Source of the DNA: an uncultured Alistipes sp.
Lineage (GTDB): Bacteria; Bacteroidota; Bacteroidia; Bacteroidales; Rikenellaceae
Assembly (NCBI GenBank): GCA_900770635.1
Contig: CAAGLB010000163.1
Span: forward strand, 103,992 to 167,991
DNA length: 64,000 nt
Reading direction: 5' to 3'
Of this stretch, positions 8,975 to 17,653 are shown piece by piece; positions within the stretch are counted from its first letter, which is position 1; every line of letters starts with the position of its first letter. The notes under the pieces are model-generated. The model was not told where the DNA came from, made no database searches, and worked only from the letters and a program-made list of their open reading frames with translations. A program made the translations under genes and the position numbers.

Positions 8975-10597
8975 TTACTCCTCTTCTGCCGTCTGCTGTG
9001 CTGAGGTGTGTCTAATGTTAATAATCTTGGGGTTAGTGCCGCTATTTGGCCACCTTATATTGTTGTACTCTCCATTCACATAGAGGTTGATATACTGGTC
9101 GGTCCATGCCTGATAGTATGATATACCAAACTCTATGGTTGTCTTGTCCGCTCCATCGTCACTTAGTGGGAATACCACGATATGATACCACTTGCTAGCA
9201 GCACAAGCACCGATGTTGCCTTGGGCACCCGGAACAGCAGAGTCGAAGATTACCGTCTCAGATTGATCTGAGTTTTTGTCAGGGCTGTATACTCTGATTC
9301 GATAGTTCTCCTTCGAACCCATAAACACAGGCTTCCACTCCACAGATTCGGGAGCGACAATCTGGAAGTAGCAGTGGAAACCGCCAGCCTCAAGATTACC
9401 CGCATTATATGACATCGTAGGTTCCTGCTTAATCACATAGCGTGCTTGATCTGTGACACTAAGGTTCAGGAACTCGTATGGCACAACAGGATTGTGATAA
9501 GTAGGATAGGACAAGTCGTGCTCCTCGAACTCGGCGCCATTGCCATCCCAATCCTCCGACATCCAGTTGGCAACGGTATATTCGAGCACAAGGTTGCTTC
9601 CGGCAATGCTTCGAATCTCAAACTGGTAGATGTGGTTGCGCACGATGTTATAGTGGCTGCCATCGACGGGAGCGCCATCCTCATACTGACAGAACGATAT
9701 AGCATCCTCGAAGTACTTCGCTTCGCCACCCACATTAAACTCGAGGCTTATCTTGTTGCGCTCGCCGATGTAGTGTATGTTGTCGTACTCGGTGATGTAG
9801 AGATAGTAGTCGCCCGTCGCCTCATCCTTTACCAATGGCATGTTTACCGCCGCATGGCGATAGAGCCTTATGCACTCCTCCTGGTCGAGGAGCTTTGTGT
9901 GCTTCACCCCGGCCCAGCCTGTTGGTAGCACATATCCCGTTTGGTTGTAGTATTTGAGTGTCGCCGAGTTTATCGTAGTGTCCTTCTTAAGCTCGTTGCT
10001 AAGCTTAACCACCACCTTTGCGGCAGCACGAAGAAGCGATATATCACCTATGTCGAGGTTGCCATCGTTGTAGAGCGGTGTCACATCAACCTCCTTGACG
10101 CCCCACATAGGTATCGCCGACTCCTCGCTCTTAGGATCGAGCTGTGACTGGCTATATGTTATCTCCTCCACGTTTGTAGCATTATCCTCGCAGTTGGCAA
10201 GCACCATAAATCGGTAGTTTTTCTCGGCGCTGTTGTTGGCTACAGCATGCTCCACAAACTCACGTGGCAGGAGTCCAATGAACTTAAATTCGGTGTGCAA
10301 CTCGTTTGTTGGCCAGTAGTATAGGTCGCTGACCATGCCCAGACGCTCGCCCGCAGCGGTGAACACCACCACATGTAGGTTGTTTGGCATTATGCGGTAG
10401 TCGAAAGGCACACCCTTCTCCGATGGGTACTCCTCATTCCACGATGCACCACGTGTCGAGTGGCCGTCGAGCGACACTGTAAACATCACATCGTACTGCC
10501 CATCGGTGGATATGACGCATCGCTCGGCATCGAATATACACGATGCAGATAGGATGCTTATCCAAAGCAGCAAGATATATTTTACAGCTCCTCGCAC
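8975..10597 (-). CDS. Mfa-like fimbrial accessory lipoprotein
   Basis: This 540-residue protein has a signal peptide and lipobox (ILSASC, Cys near 20) and a TRGASW motif near residue 49, matching the fimbrillin processing motif. LLRAAAKVVVKLSNEL near residue 190 and YNIVRNHIYQFEIRSI near 330 are the recurring core motifs of FimA/Mfa1-type proteins. The C-terminal third continues past the fimbrillin fold, so it is probably a minor structural or tip-proximal subunit rather than the shaft. It sits directly after the Mfa2-type anchor gene (17-nt gap). Confidence 0.7.
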   Translation of the reverse strand: MRGAVKYILLLWISILSASCIFDAERCVISTDGQYDVMFTVSLDGHSTRGASWNEEYPSEKGVPFDYRIMPNNLHVVVFTAAGERLGMVSDLYYWPTNELHTEFKFIGLLPREFVEHAVANNSAEKNYRFMVLANCEDNATNVEEITYSQSQLDPKSEESAIPMWGVKEVDVTPLYNDGNLDIGDISLLRAAAKVVVKLSNELKKDTTINSATLKYYNQTGYVLPTGWAGVKHTKLLDQEECIRLYRHAAVNMPLVKDEATGDYYLYITEYDNIHYIGERNKISLEFNVGGEAKYFEDAISFCQYEDGAPVDGSHYNIVRNHIYQFEIRSIAGSNLVLEYTVANWMSEDWDGNGAEFEEHDLSYPTYHNPVVPYEFLNLSVTDQARYVIKQEPTMSYNAGNLEAGGFHCYFQIVAPESVEWKPVFMGSKENYRIRVYSPDKNSDQSETVIFDSAVPGAQGNIGACAASKWYHIVVFPLSDDGADKTTIEFGISYYQAWTDQYINLYVNGEYNNIRWPNSGTNPKIINIRHTSAQQTAEEE

Positions 10598-10614
10598 TAT
10601 ACCTATATATTATA

Positions 10615-11649
10615 TTATAACTCTGTGTCGTTAATCACCACTCTCCACGAGTTGATGTATATTACTGAGCTTACCCACTCTCCCTCGTCGAGGAATAGTG
10701 TCAAGCTATACTCATCTTGGCGGTCGAGATACTCCTGATCGCCCATGTTTTCTCTGTAGTAGCCCTTTACGAGCAGCGCATATTCGGCCAAAGGCAGGCG
10801 CACAAGGTCCTCGCCAGTCTCGCGGCTTCTAATATATAATGTAGGTGACTCGTTGGCACGCATTCTACCTATTGTGAGCTCGGCAAGTGCCACGTTTACC
10901 TCAGTAACGGCACGTGACGAGTACTCCTCCATGTCGGCCGATCCTGTTGTCTGATACCATGCCGAGTATGTTATCTGCTCGTCCTCGAGGAGGGTGTTGT
11001 CCCAGTCGTATAGGCCGTTGCTATCCTTAATTTCAAATATAAACTTATCTGCGTCCACATCGTGTCCCGACATCTCGTGTAGGAGGATGCGCACAGAGTT
11101 GGTATTTTTCACGAGCGACATTGTTTCGGTGTGTGTGCCTGGCTTATCCTCCACCACGAGGGTCAATGTGCCGTGATATAGTGGTAGGAGGTCATCCTTA
11201 ACGGTTGCCTCGCCATTTTCGTTGTGCTCGCGGTGCATCTTCACCTGTAGCTCCTCGAGCTTGGTTGTGCCAATCTTTGTGTCGGCTAACATGTCGAACG
11301 ACTCCTCGTTCATTAGTCCGCCCCATGCTAAGAGCGTATATTTTCCAGGCTCGAATACGAGTGGTATCTCGAATGTGCCTGACGATAGTGCCTCTTTGTC
11401 GGTGGTGGTCACTGTGTTGATAAGTGTGTTGTTCTGGTCGAAAACATAGAGCGCCACGGAGTTTACCTCGTTGGCAAAGGCATCAGCAAACTTTATGTTG
11501 TAATCGTACTTGAAGCGTATGCGGTAGTATATGCTACAGTCGCCCTCGCCGTCGAATATTAGTCCATCTTTGCACGAAGACGTAGCCAGCATCGCCACCA
11601 CCATTGCCGATGCGAGAAGCAGTCTTCTAAGTATATGCACTCTGTTCAT
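10615..11649 (-). CDS. FimB/Mfa2-family fimbrial anchor lipoprotein
   Basis: This 344-residue protein has a lipoprotein signal (MLATSSC, Cys near 26). The following region holds the family hallmarks: CSIYYRIRFKYDYN, VALYVFDQNNTLI and GKYTLLAWGGL. Proteins of this family anchor the fimbrial shaft to the outer membrane and limit its length. The size and the position after two shaft fimbrillins agree. A hairpin-rich 111-nt gap separates it from the fimbrillin gene upstream, which may lower its expression relative to the shaft. Confidence 0.88.
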   Translation of the reverse strand: MNRVHILRRLLLASAMVVAMLATSSCKDGLIFDGEGDCSIYYRIRFKYDYNIKFADAFANEVNSVALYVFDQNNTLINTVTTTDKEALSSGTFEIPLVFEPGKYTLLAWGGLMNEESFDMLADTKIGTTKLEELQVKMHREHNENGEATVKDDLLPLYHGTLTLVVEDKPGTHTETMSLVKNTNSVRILLHEMSGHDVDADKFIFEIKDSNGLYDWDNTLLEDEQITYSAWYQTTGSADMEEYSSRAVTEVNVALAELTIGRMRANESPTLYIRSRETGEDLVRLPLAEYALLVKGYYRENMGDQEYLDRQDEYSLTLFLDEGEWVSSVIYINSWRVVINDTEL

Positions 11650-11702
11650 TTTCGCAGTTTGTTTTAGTGTTTGTGGTTTTGTCCCACTCTTGTTTTTTTT
11701 GA

Positions 11703-11737
11703 AAGGGGCTGTCGAGCACGCCGCCTGGCAGCCCCTT
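11703..11737 (-). other. Intercistronic hairpin between shaft fimbrillin and anchor gene
   Basis: AAGGGGCTG (11703-11711) pairs with CAGCCCCTT (11729-11737). On the minus-strand transcript no U-tract follows, so a partial stop or an RNA-stabilising/processing element is more likely than a full terminator. A second small hairpin (CTAAAAG/CTTTTAG) lies at the end of the fimbrillin gene. Such structures can set subunit ratios in fimbrial operons. Confidence 0.5.
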
Positions 11738-11760
11738 GATTATTCGCTAAAAGTTAGCTT

Positions 11761-13527
11761 TTAGTTGTTAGGCTGAATGTTAACTGTCTGATTAACCAAT
11801 CTCCATGAGAGGATATTGATCTGAGCAGAAACGAATGACTCCTCTCCATCTACTTGAGGATAATCTGGAGTAACAAGATTACTATTACCAACGTATACAG
11901 GGCTACCATAACCACCAATACTATTAATGATAATATTGTAAATATGGTTACGAACAACACCATACTCTGCGATAACAGCCGTATCTGGAGCTGATAGTGA
12001 GCGCTTACCGAGGTGCTGGATATCTACATAGTAGAATGTCTCACCACTCTTGTAAAGAATACCTGGCTGAACATAAGTCTTAAGGTAATCATTGGTCGAG
12101 TCAGACGTAACTTGCTCGTACTCGCCATCAACAAGCTTATACCAACCATTAACACGATATTCGCCCAAACCGGGCTCCTTAGATAGCTGGAAGTAAACCT
12201 CGTTAGCAGCTACGCCACCAGGAGCGTCAGCAGTACCACCTGCAACGCACTGCAAATCATCAGGCGTGATACCAATATACTTGTCATTCACTGCATCATG
12301 GTAGTAGAGAGTATACTTCAATGTGTTAGCAACAGCAGTACGAAGATCGCCCTCGCCAATATACTGATTGCCATACCAAGATGCAATCTCAAGAGCGTTG
12401 CCAGCCACATCAACAAGCTTAGCCTTAAGGATTACCTTAGTTCCAGCAACCTGACCATTGGTATTCTCGCCAACATAAGTAAACGAGTTTGCAGTCTCGT
12501 CAGCAGTTCCGAAATTCGCATTATTTCCGATTGCAAAACCGTACTCTGTTGCAAAGCCTGCTGGCAGAGGAGTAGCATATGACATCTTGAATGACTCTAT
12601 CGCAGGATCAGGTGTTGGCAATGGCAATGATGTTGCCCAGTATGAGCGGAACCAAGGTGCATCGTTCCAAGTAAATCCAAGGTCCATATCATTCCAAGTT
12701 GGGTCAATCTGCTTGAGCAAATAAGACTGAGGAATATCATTGTGAAGCTCCCAACCAAGTAGTTGAGCATAGACATCTGTCTCCACTAAAGTATTAACCC
12801 CGTCAACAAGCTGATTAGTGCTAACTGGCTTGTTTAGATCAATCTTAGTGCTGCCGTTAGCAGTTGTTACAGTTACCTTTGCAGCAACACGCTCAACATA
12901 GATACTCACTGGTGCAGCCAAAGCAGCATCCTTGTCAGCCTTGATATTTTCTGCTGTAAGAGGTGTAGCATTCATTACTTTTTTGTCTGTAGTTGCATAC
13001 ACCGCATTGCTCATTACAAAGTAATCTGTTGATTCATACTCTGTTGCAATGTTTACAGCAGTCTCAAGTTCAGAGAGGGAGTATGCCTTAGTAGCTGGGT
13101 TCCAGTTAAGTACAGCAACAATCTGATTAGGGAACTCACCCTTATAATTGCTAATAAGAAGAACTACATTCTTTATATCAGAGACGTTATCCATACCATC
13201 TGCGCTACCTTCAAGAGAAGCAGAAAGGTGGTTAATAGTACCACCTGGCGAAGTGACAGTTTCGTCTGTGATGTTAACTGGGAATGGAGCACCGTCTTTG
13301 AAGAAGAAGAAGTGTGCAGTCTTAACAGCTCGCTCAGCCTCAGCTCCCTTAACATATTCACCATCCGCAGCACGGGTATTCTCCGATGCTGAGAGGTTGA
13401 TAGCGATATAAGAGGTCTCTACCTCTCCGCTGTGAATAGGATTATTGCCATCATTAATATCGTCCTTTGTGCACGATGCCATGCCAAGGAGTGCGATTGC
13501 TAAAAATAGATACTTTTTCATAATCAA
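11761..13527 (-). CDS. Mfa1-family fimbrillin (shaft subunit 2)
   Basis: This 588-residue lipoprotein precursor (LLGMASC) has an ENTRAADGE motif near residue 52, the expected arginine processing site. VERVAAKVTV and YGVVRNHIYNIIINSI are conserved, and the C-terminal strand INILSWRLVNQTVNI resembles the donor strand used in polymerisation. It is a clear paralogue of the next gene upstream, with the same block order, so two shaft-type subunits are encoded in tandem. The annotated start gives MIMKKY; MKKY two codons later is an alternative. A stem-loop-containing 75-nt gap separates the two fimbrillin genes. Confidence 0.88.
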   Translation of the reverse strand: MIMKKYLFLAIALLGMASCTKDDINDGNNPIHSGEVETSYIAINLSASENTRAADGEYVKGAEAERAVKTAHFFFFKDGAPFPVNITDETVTSPGGTINHLSASLEGSADGMDNVSDIKNVVLLISNYKGEFPNQIVAVLNWNPATKAYSLSELETAVNIATEYESTDYFVMSNAVYATTDKKVMNATPLTAENIKADKDAALAAPVSIYVERVAAKVTVTTANGSTKIDLNKPVSTNQLVDGVNTLVETDVYAQLLGWELHNDIPQSYLLKQIDPTWNDMDLGFTWNDAPWFRSYWATSLPLPTPDPAIESFKMSYATPLPAGFATEYGFAIGNNANFGTADETANSFTYVGENTNGQVAGTKVILKAKLVDVAGNALEIASWYGNQYIGEGDLRTAVANTLKYTLYYHDAVNDKYIGITPDDLQCVAGGTADAPGGVAANEVYFQLSKEPGLGEYRVNGWYKLVDGEYEQVTSDSTNDYLKTYVQPGILYKSGETFYYVDIQHLGKRSLSAPDTAVIAEYGVVRNHIYNIIINSIGGYGSPVYVGNSNLVTPDYPQVDGEESFVSAQINILSWRLVNQTVNIQPNN

Positions 13528-13553
13528 ATAGTTTGGTTAAAAAAGTAGTCATT

Positions 13554-13595
13554 AAGTAGCGGCTCCGCAGCCATTGCCACGGAGCTACTACTCCG
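13554..13595 (-). other. Intercistronic hairpin between the two fimbrillin genes
   Basis: Imperfect arms around GGCTCCG and CGGAGC, extended by AGTAG/CTACT, form a stem in the 75-nt gap. No clear U-tract follows on the minus strand. It resembles the hairpin at 11703-11737 and may likewise stabilise or process the polycistronic mRNA. Confidence 0.4.
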
Positions 13596-13602
13596 AAATA
13601 AA

Positions 13603-15210
13603 TTACTTACCAACGTTGTAGTCGCGATTAACAACTCTCCATGAGAGAATGTTGATCTGAGCAGATACATAAGTGTAGATCTCATCAGGGGTATCAACAT
13701 CTACGAAGTCCTGTGTAGGTTCGTAAACAGGAGTACCGAAACCGGTGATGTCAGTGATCTTTACCTTGTAAACGTGGTTACGAACAACACCGTATGCACC
13801 AGTCTTAGTCACATCATTTGCAAGGTGACGAATATCTGTGTAGTAGTATGTCATACCATTCTTGTAAACCAATGCTGGGTGAACATTCAAAAGCTCAGAG
13901 TTCATATCTGTAACAGCTGTGTACTTGCCATCTGCAGACTTAACATACCAAGTCTTGGTGTTATCATCAGAAAGCTGGAAGTAAACATAGTATGCATTGT
14001 CTGCAGTTGATACAGATGGTGCACACTTCAAATCAGCAGGGGTGATACCCTCATATACCATCTGATTTGTTGAAGAGAAATACTTCTGGTTGAGAGTATT
14101 TGCTACAACAATCTTGAGGTAATCCTCGGTTACGTAGTCCTTACCAAGCCAATTCACAACCTCTACTGGATTATCATTCGCATCAACCAACTGAGCCTTG
14201 ATGATAACCTTTGTACGATCATTTGCGCTTAGATTAGTATTCTCACCACAGTATGCCTCTGCTGGGTTATCATTCCAGTTAAATTTGTTACTTGCAGGGA
14301 ATAACAAATTTGAGCGATTAGTGTAAGAGTCAGCCCAGTAGCTACGATAGTTAGGAGAGTCGTTCCAAGTGAAGCCAAGATCAGTGTTAGACCAGTTAGG
14401 ATTAATCTGCTTTACCAACCAAGAGTCGTAGTAAGCATCGAAGAGCTCGTAACCCTTGATCTGTGCATAAACCTCAATCTCTTCGTTAGTAGTTCTATCG
14501 AGAACGGTCTTCTCAATATTAAACTTGCCATTGTTGGTAGCTGAGTATGTAACCTTAGCAGCAAGACGCTCAACATAGATCTGAACAGCCTCGAGCTGGT
14601 CGAGATCATTCTCAGTGCCAATGTTCGCCTCAGTTATAGGGGTAGCAATGATAGTTTTCTTAGGTGTTGACTCGTCAGCATAAACTGAGTTGCACATAAC
14701 AAAATGCTCTCCATTCTTGATAGCGAGCAACTCCTTCTGAAGGTCTCCAATATCGTAGTTGGCTGCTGTTGGCTGCCAGTTGAGAACTGCAATTACCTGA
14801 TTAGGGTACTCACCCTGGTAGTTCTCAATAACCAAAATCTCGTTAGAGTAGTCTGATACGTTGTTTGTTCCATCAGTCTCATCGTTCATCGTTAGATTCA
14901 AAGGAAGGTAGTTACTACCGTTTGCTGGACCCTCAGTAGTGGTGTTGTTAGAGTAAGATACTGGGAATGCTACGCCATCACGGAAGAAGAAGACATAAGC
15001 CTTATTAACTACACTCTCTGCAGGATCGCCATCCTCAAAATTCTTGCCCAACTCGTCCTCTGCACGAGTACCCATGTCACTTGAAGCCAATGTGATAGAA
15101 ATATACGACTGCTCCATCTCACCATTCTGCTGAGCGTTGTTGTCGTCAGCAGGCTTCTCACAAGCAGCAAAACCCAATGCTGCAAGTGCAATAAATAAAT
15201 ACTTTTTCAT
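13603..15210 (-). CDS. Mfa1-family fimbrillin (shaft subunit 1)
   Basis: This 535-residue lipoprotein precursor (LGFAAC, Cys near 18) has a GTRAEDELG processing motif near residue 53. VERLAAKVTY and YGVVRNHVYKVKITDI are fimbrillin core motifs, and the C-terminal strand INILSWRVVNRDYNV resembles a donor strand. Its codon usage (frequent GTT, ACC and AAC) looks like that of a well-expressed gene. It is first of the two fimbrillin paralogues after the DUF3868 gene, as in other Bacteroidales Mfa loci. Confidence 0.9.
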   Translation of the reverse strand: MKKYLFIALAALGFAACEKPADDNNAQQNGEMEQSYISITLASSDMGTRAEDELGKNFEDGDPAESVVNKAYVFFFRDGVAFPVSYSNNTTTEGPANGSNYLPLNLTMNDETDGTNNVSDYSNEILVIENYQGEYPNQVIAVLNWQPTAANYDIGDLQKELLAIKNGEHFVMCNSVYADESTPKKTIIATPITEANIGTENDLDQLEAVQIYVERLAAKVTYSATNNGKFNIEKTVLDRTTNEEIEVYAQIKGYELFDAYYDSWLVKQINPNWSNTDLGFTWNDSPNYRSYWADSYTNRSNLLFPASNKFNWNDNPAEAYCGENTNLSANDRTKVIIKAQLVDANDNPVEVVNWLGKDYVTEDYLKIVVANTLNQKYFSSTNQMVYEGITPADLKCAPSVSTADNAYYVYFQLSDDNTKTWYVKSADGKYTAVTDMNSELLNVHPALVYKNGMTYYYTDIRHLANDVTKTGAYGVVRNHVYKVKITDITGFGTPVYEPTQDFVDVDTPDEIYTYVSAQINILSWRVVNRDYNVGK

Positions 15211-15253
15211 AATACTGAAAATTAAGTTAATGAATAAATTTGTTTGTTGTTTG

Positions 15254-16702
15254 TTATTTTGTTTGTTCGTCTTTGTTCATCGTAACGATATTTCGGTTTT
15301 TGGCAATCTCCACGAGGGCCACCTCGGCCTGGGATATTCCCAGCTCGAGAGCCTCCTCGAAGTATGGCTTAGCAGCATCGTTGCGCTCCATATACACCTC
15401 CAACGCTCCTCGGGTGTAGATAGCCTCAGGGGTGTTGCCCGCCTTGTCGAGGTAGCGGAGTGCCGAGCGGTAGTCGCCCTTCAACATTGCTGAGTTTGCA
15501 GCATTGAGGTTGGCAACAGGATCGTGGGGATACATACGCACTGCTGTCTCGAACAAGTCGTTAAACTTGTCGCTACCAGGCTCATAGGTCTGTGCCAAGA
15601 TGAAGAACTCCTCCAACGACAGGTTCTGAGGTGCGGTGTGCAGAATCTGCTCGATCTCCACAGGATCGCTATAACTGCGTATCTCATACTCAATGGTATA
15701 GTCCGAGTGGCGCAGGGCGGGGTAGCAGTTGTCCAACAAGAAGCGGTAGTCCTTCTTCCATCGTGACTTGATGAACCACTCCTTGTTATCGGGCTCACGG
15801 TCAGAGCGTATGGCCTCCAAAATCTCCTTTTTGTGTGGCAGCGACGATGCCTCGACATAGCGCTCGAGGCCTGCCCAATCCTCAGGCTCGTAGTCGGTCT
15901 TGATGAATCCCTTGTCGAAGTGATACATGTTCTCGACATACACCTTCAATGCCTCGGTACGGCCCTTTGCCAGACGTGTGTTGTTGCTATAAGGGCTCTC
16001 GGGCGAGGCATAACCCTTGATGAATATCGACTTGATGGTGATATCCTTATCACGCTTCACCGAGTCGATGGTGCCTGTAATCTTGGCGAGCTCGGCCACG
16101 TTGTTGCGATACTCGGGATAGATGACAGTCTTGCTCACGGGGAAGTCGACGAATGCCGAGCCGTTGATTTGGCGTGTCTTGACAACCTCGTGCTCGGGGC
16201 GCAAGTATATAAGCTCGGGGAAGTAAGGCTCGATGGGGAACTTGTCGACGAGCTGCTCTCGGTCAACGAGTAGCTGTGCGCCGCTGCAACCAAGGTCGGT
16301 GCGTAGCAGCTCTAAGCTGCAGCCATTCATCCAGTTGGCAAAATATACCGAGGTGTTGTAGGCGAATGTTCCCTCTGCCTCCTTGGGTGTTAGCACCACA
16401 TCTTTCTCTGTCGTGGGCTTCTCGGCCTCGTTGCGCAGGTAGTATATCTGGCGATTGCGGCCATATACGGCTACCGACATGAGCTCGAGCGAGTTGTCGC
16501 CATTGACGATTATTGGTGTGATGACAACCACCTGAGTTGTCTTTACGCTTAGCTTCGAGAAGTCTAAGTCGATGTCGATGCTTAGGTTGCCATCATCTTT
16601 AAGCTCCAAGGTAAAGTCCTTGATATCTACTTCTTGGCTGTTCTGTGCATAACCTGCCATAATGGTAAAGGTCAGCACCAGGGTTAAGAAAATAGTTCTC
16701 AT
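15254..16702 (-). CDS. DUF3868-type, OmpA-like periplasmic/outer-membrane protein of the fimbrial locus
   Basis: This 482-residue protein has a signal peptide ending GYAQ (about residue 20). Its N-terminal beta domain (about 25-150) matches the DUF3868 style. A central region with IFIKGYASPESPYSNNTRLAKGR (split here over about residues 228-250) resembles OmpA C-terminal peptidoglycan-binding repeats. TPR-like helices follow (PVANLNAANSAMLKGDYR). DUF3575/DUF3868 pairs regularly head Bacteroidales fimbrial operons; a scaffold or assembly role is inferred. Confidence 0.75.
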   Translation of the reverse strand: MRTIFLTLVLTFTIMAGYAQNSQEVDIKDFTLELKDDGNLSIDIDLDFSKLSVKTTQVVVITPIIVNGDNSLELMSVAVYGRNRQIYYLRNEAEKPTTEKDVVLTPKEAEGTFAYNTSVYFANWMNGCSLELLRTDLGCSGAQLLVDREQLVDKFPIEPYFPELIYLRPEHEVVKTRQINGSAFVDFPVSKTVIYPEYRNNVAELAKITGTIDSVKRDKDITIKSIFIKGYASPESPYSNNTRLAKGRTEALKVYVENMYHFDKGFIKTDYEPEDWAGLERYVEASSLPHKKEILEAIRSDREPDNKEWFIKSRWKKDYRFLLDNCYPALRHSDYTIEYEIRSYSDPVEIEQILHTAPQNLSLEEFFILAQTYEPGSDKFNDLFETAVRMYPHDPVANLNAANSAMLKGDYRSALRYLDKAGNTPEAIYTRGALEVYMERNDAAKPYFEEALELGISQAEVALVEIAKNRNIVTMNKDEQTK

Positions 16703-16719
16703 AGTGGGGTGTGTGATGA

Positions 16720-17313
16720 TTAGAAGAGATATACGAGGTTTACGGCCACCTTTGTTGGGCCGAAGTAGTGGAGGTTGCCACTGCCTATCTGGCGGCTACA
16801 GTAGCCACAGTCGAATACGTCGAAGTCGAAAAATGCATATCCGATGCCTGCTTCAAGCTCGATGTTGATGTGCTCCGAGAGCATGAACGCAAAGCCATAG
16901 GCAACGCCAAGGCCGTAGGCATAGCCCTGATAGCGATTATTCTGGAGCTTCGAGAAGTCCTTGCCTAAGAATGATATGTTGGTGTTGATGCCACCCAGGT
17001 TGTAAGCACCTGTGATAAGATGAGTGCCGACGAAGTGACGTGAGAAACGGTCGCAAAACCAGTAGCGAGCCTCGGGCTGCACCATCCAGTGCTTCCATTT
17101 TGTCTGCTCGTTGCGACTCCATGCGTTGAAGTTACCCGATAGGTCGAGTGTCCACTTTTTCGATAAACCAATCTCCGCTCCGAGGTTTATTGTGGCCGTA
17201 GCATCGTATGCGATGTTGGTCTTGATGGCCCACTCTTGGGCTCTAACCTCAGACACTCCTCCAAACACGAGGAGGAAGAGTAGGGGGAATAAACAGTGTT
17301 TGGGTTTCATCAT
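16720..17313 (-). CDS. DUF3575 outer-membrane barrel protein of the fimbrial locus
   Basis: This 197-residue protein has a signal peptide ending VRAQ. The body shows alternating aromatic beta strands such as WAIKTNIAYDATATINLGAE and a C-terminal phenylalanine (NLVYLF), typical of a small outer-membrane barrel. It is the first gene of the fimbrial operon, 17 nt before the DUF3868 gene. This gene order recurs at Bacteroidales Mfa/Fim loci. The function is not established. Confidence 0.78.
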   Translation of the reverse strand: MMKPKHCLFPLLFLLVFGGVSEVRAQEWAIKTNIAYDATATINLGAEIGLSKKWTLDLSGNFNAWSRNEQTKWKHWMVQPEARYWFCDRFSRHFVGTHLITGAYNLGGINTNISFLGKDFSKLQNNRYQGYAYGLGVAYGFAFMLSEHINIELEAGIGYAFFDFDVFDCGYCSRQIGSGNLHYFGPTKVAVNLVYLF

Positions 17314-17419
17314 TTTGCTTTTAGTTCAAGCTTTCGGCGAAACACGATAGTTTGCTTAATTTGCTTCGCCAATTCTCGTAATTCTTTTAATATATATATA
17401 CATATATATGACCGGAATG

Positions 17420-17450
17420 CAAAATTACATAAAATCAACCAAAATCAAAA
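17420..17450 (-). promoter_or_regulatory. Promoter of the fimbrial operon
   Basis: Read on the minus strand, TTTTG (17446-17450) and TAATTTTG (17420-17427) have an 18-nt spacing, fitting the Bacteroidota -33/-7 consensus. The predicted leader is about 100 nt and includes a TA-alternating stretch near 17390-17410. The whole 340-nt gap 17314-17653 is a divergent control region. Confidence 0.6.
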
Positions 17451-17532
17451 CAATCGGAGTCTAAATTTTACTATACATTCAGCCTTTTGGTGGCTAAAAC
17501 ATCAAATGTAAATCAAAATGTAAACACCTTTG

Positions 17533-17565
17533 TTTTGGCGTCACCAACTAATTTACCTATTTTTG
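17533..17565 (+). promoter_or_regulatory. Promoter of the TPR/LuxR-type regulator
   Basis: TTTTG at 17533-17537 and TATTTTTG at 17558-17565 are separated by 20 nt, matching the Bacteroidota promoter pattern, 89 nt upstream of the regulator start. Confidence 0.6.
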
Positions 17566-17653
17566 TGATGAAATCAATGATTTATCGCGAGTGCTTTACA
17601 CAATGTCTACATTGAAATTGTGATAAACTTGTCTAATACTAATAATATAATGT

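Noticed and set aside
15481..15939. Alternative frame in the DUF3868 gene
   Set aside because: It overlaps the real frame fully and is Arg/Ser/Thr-rich in the way out-of-frame translations usually are.
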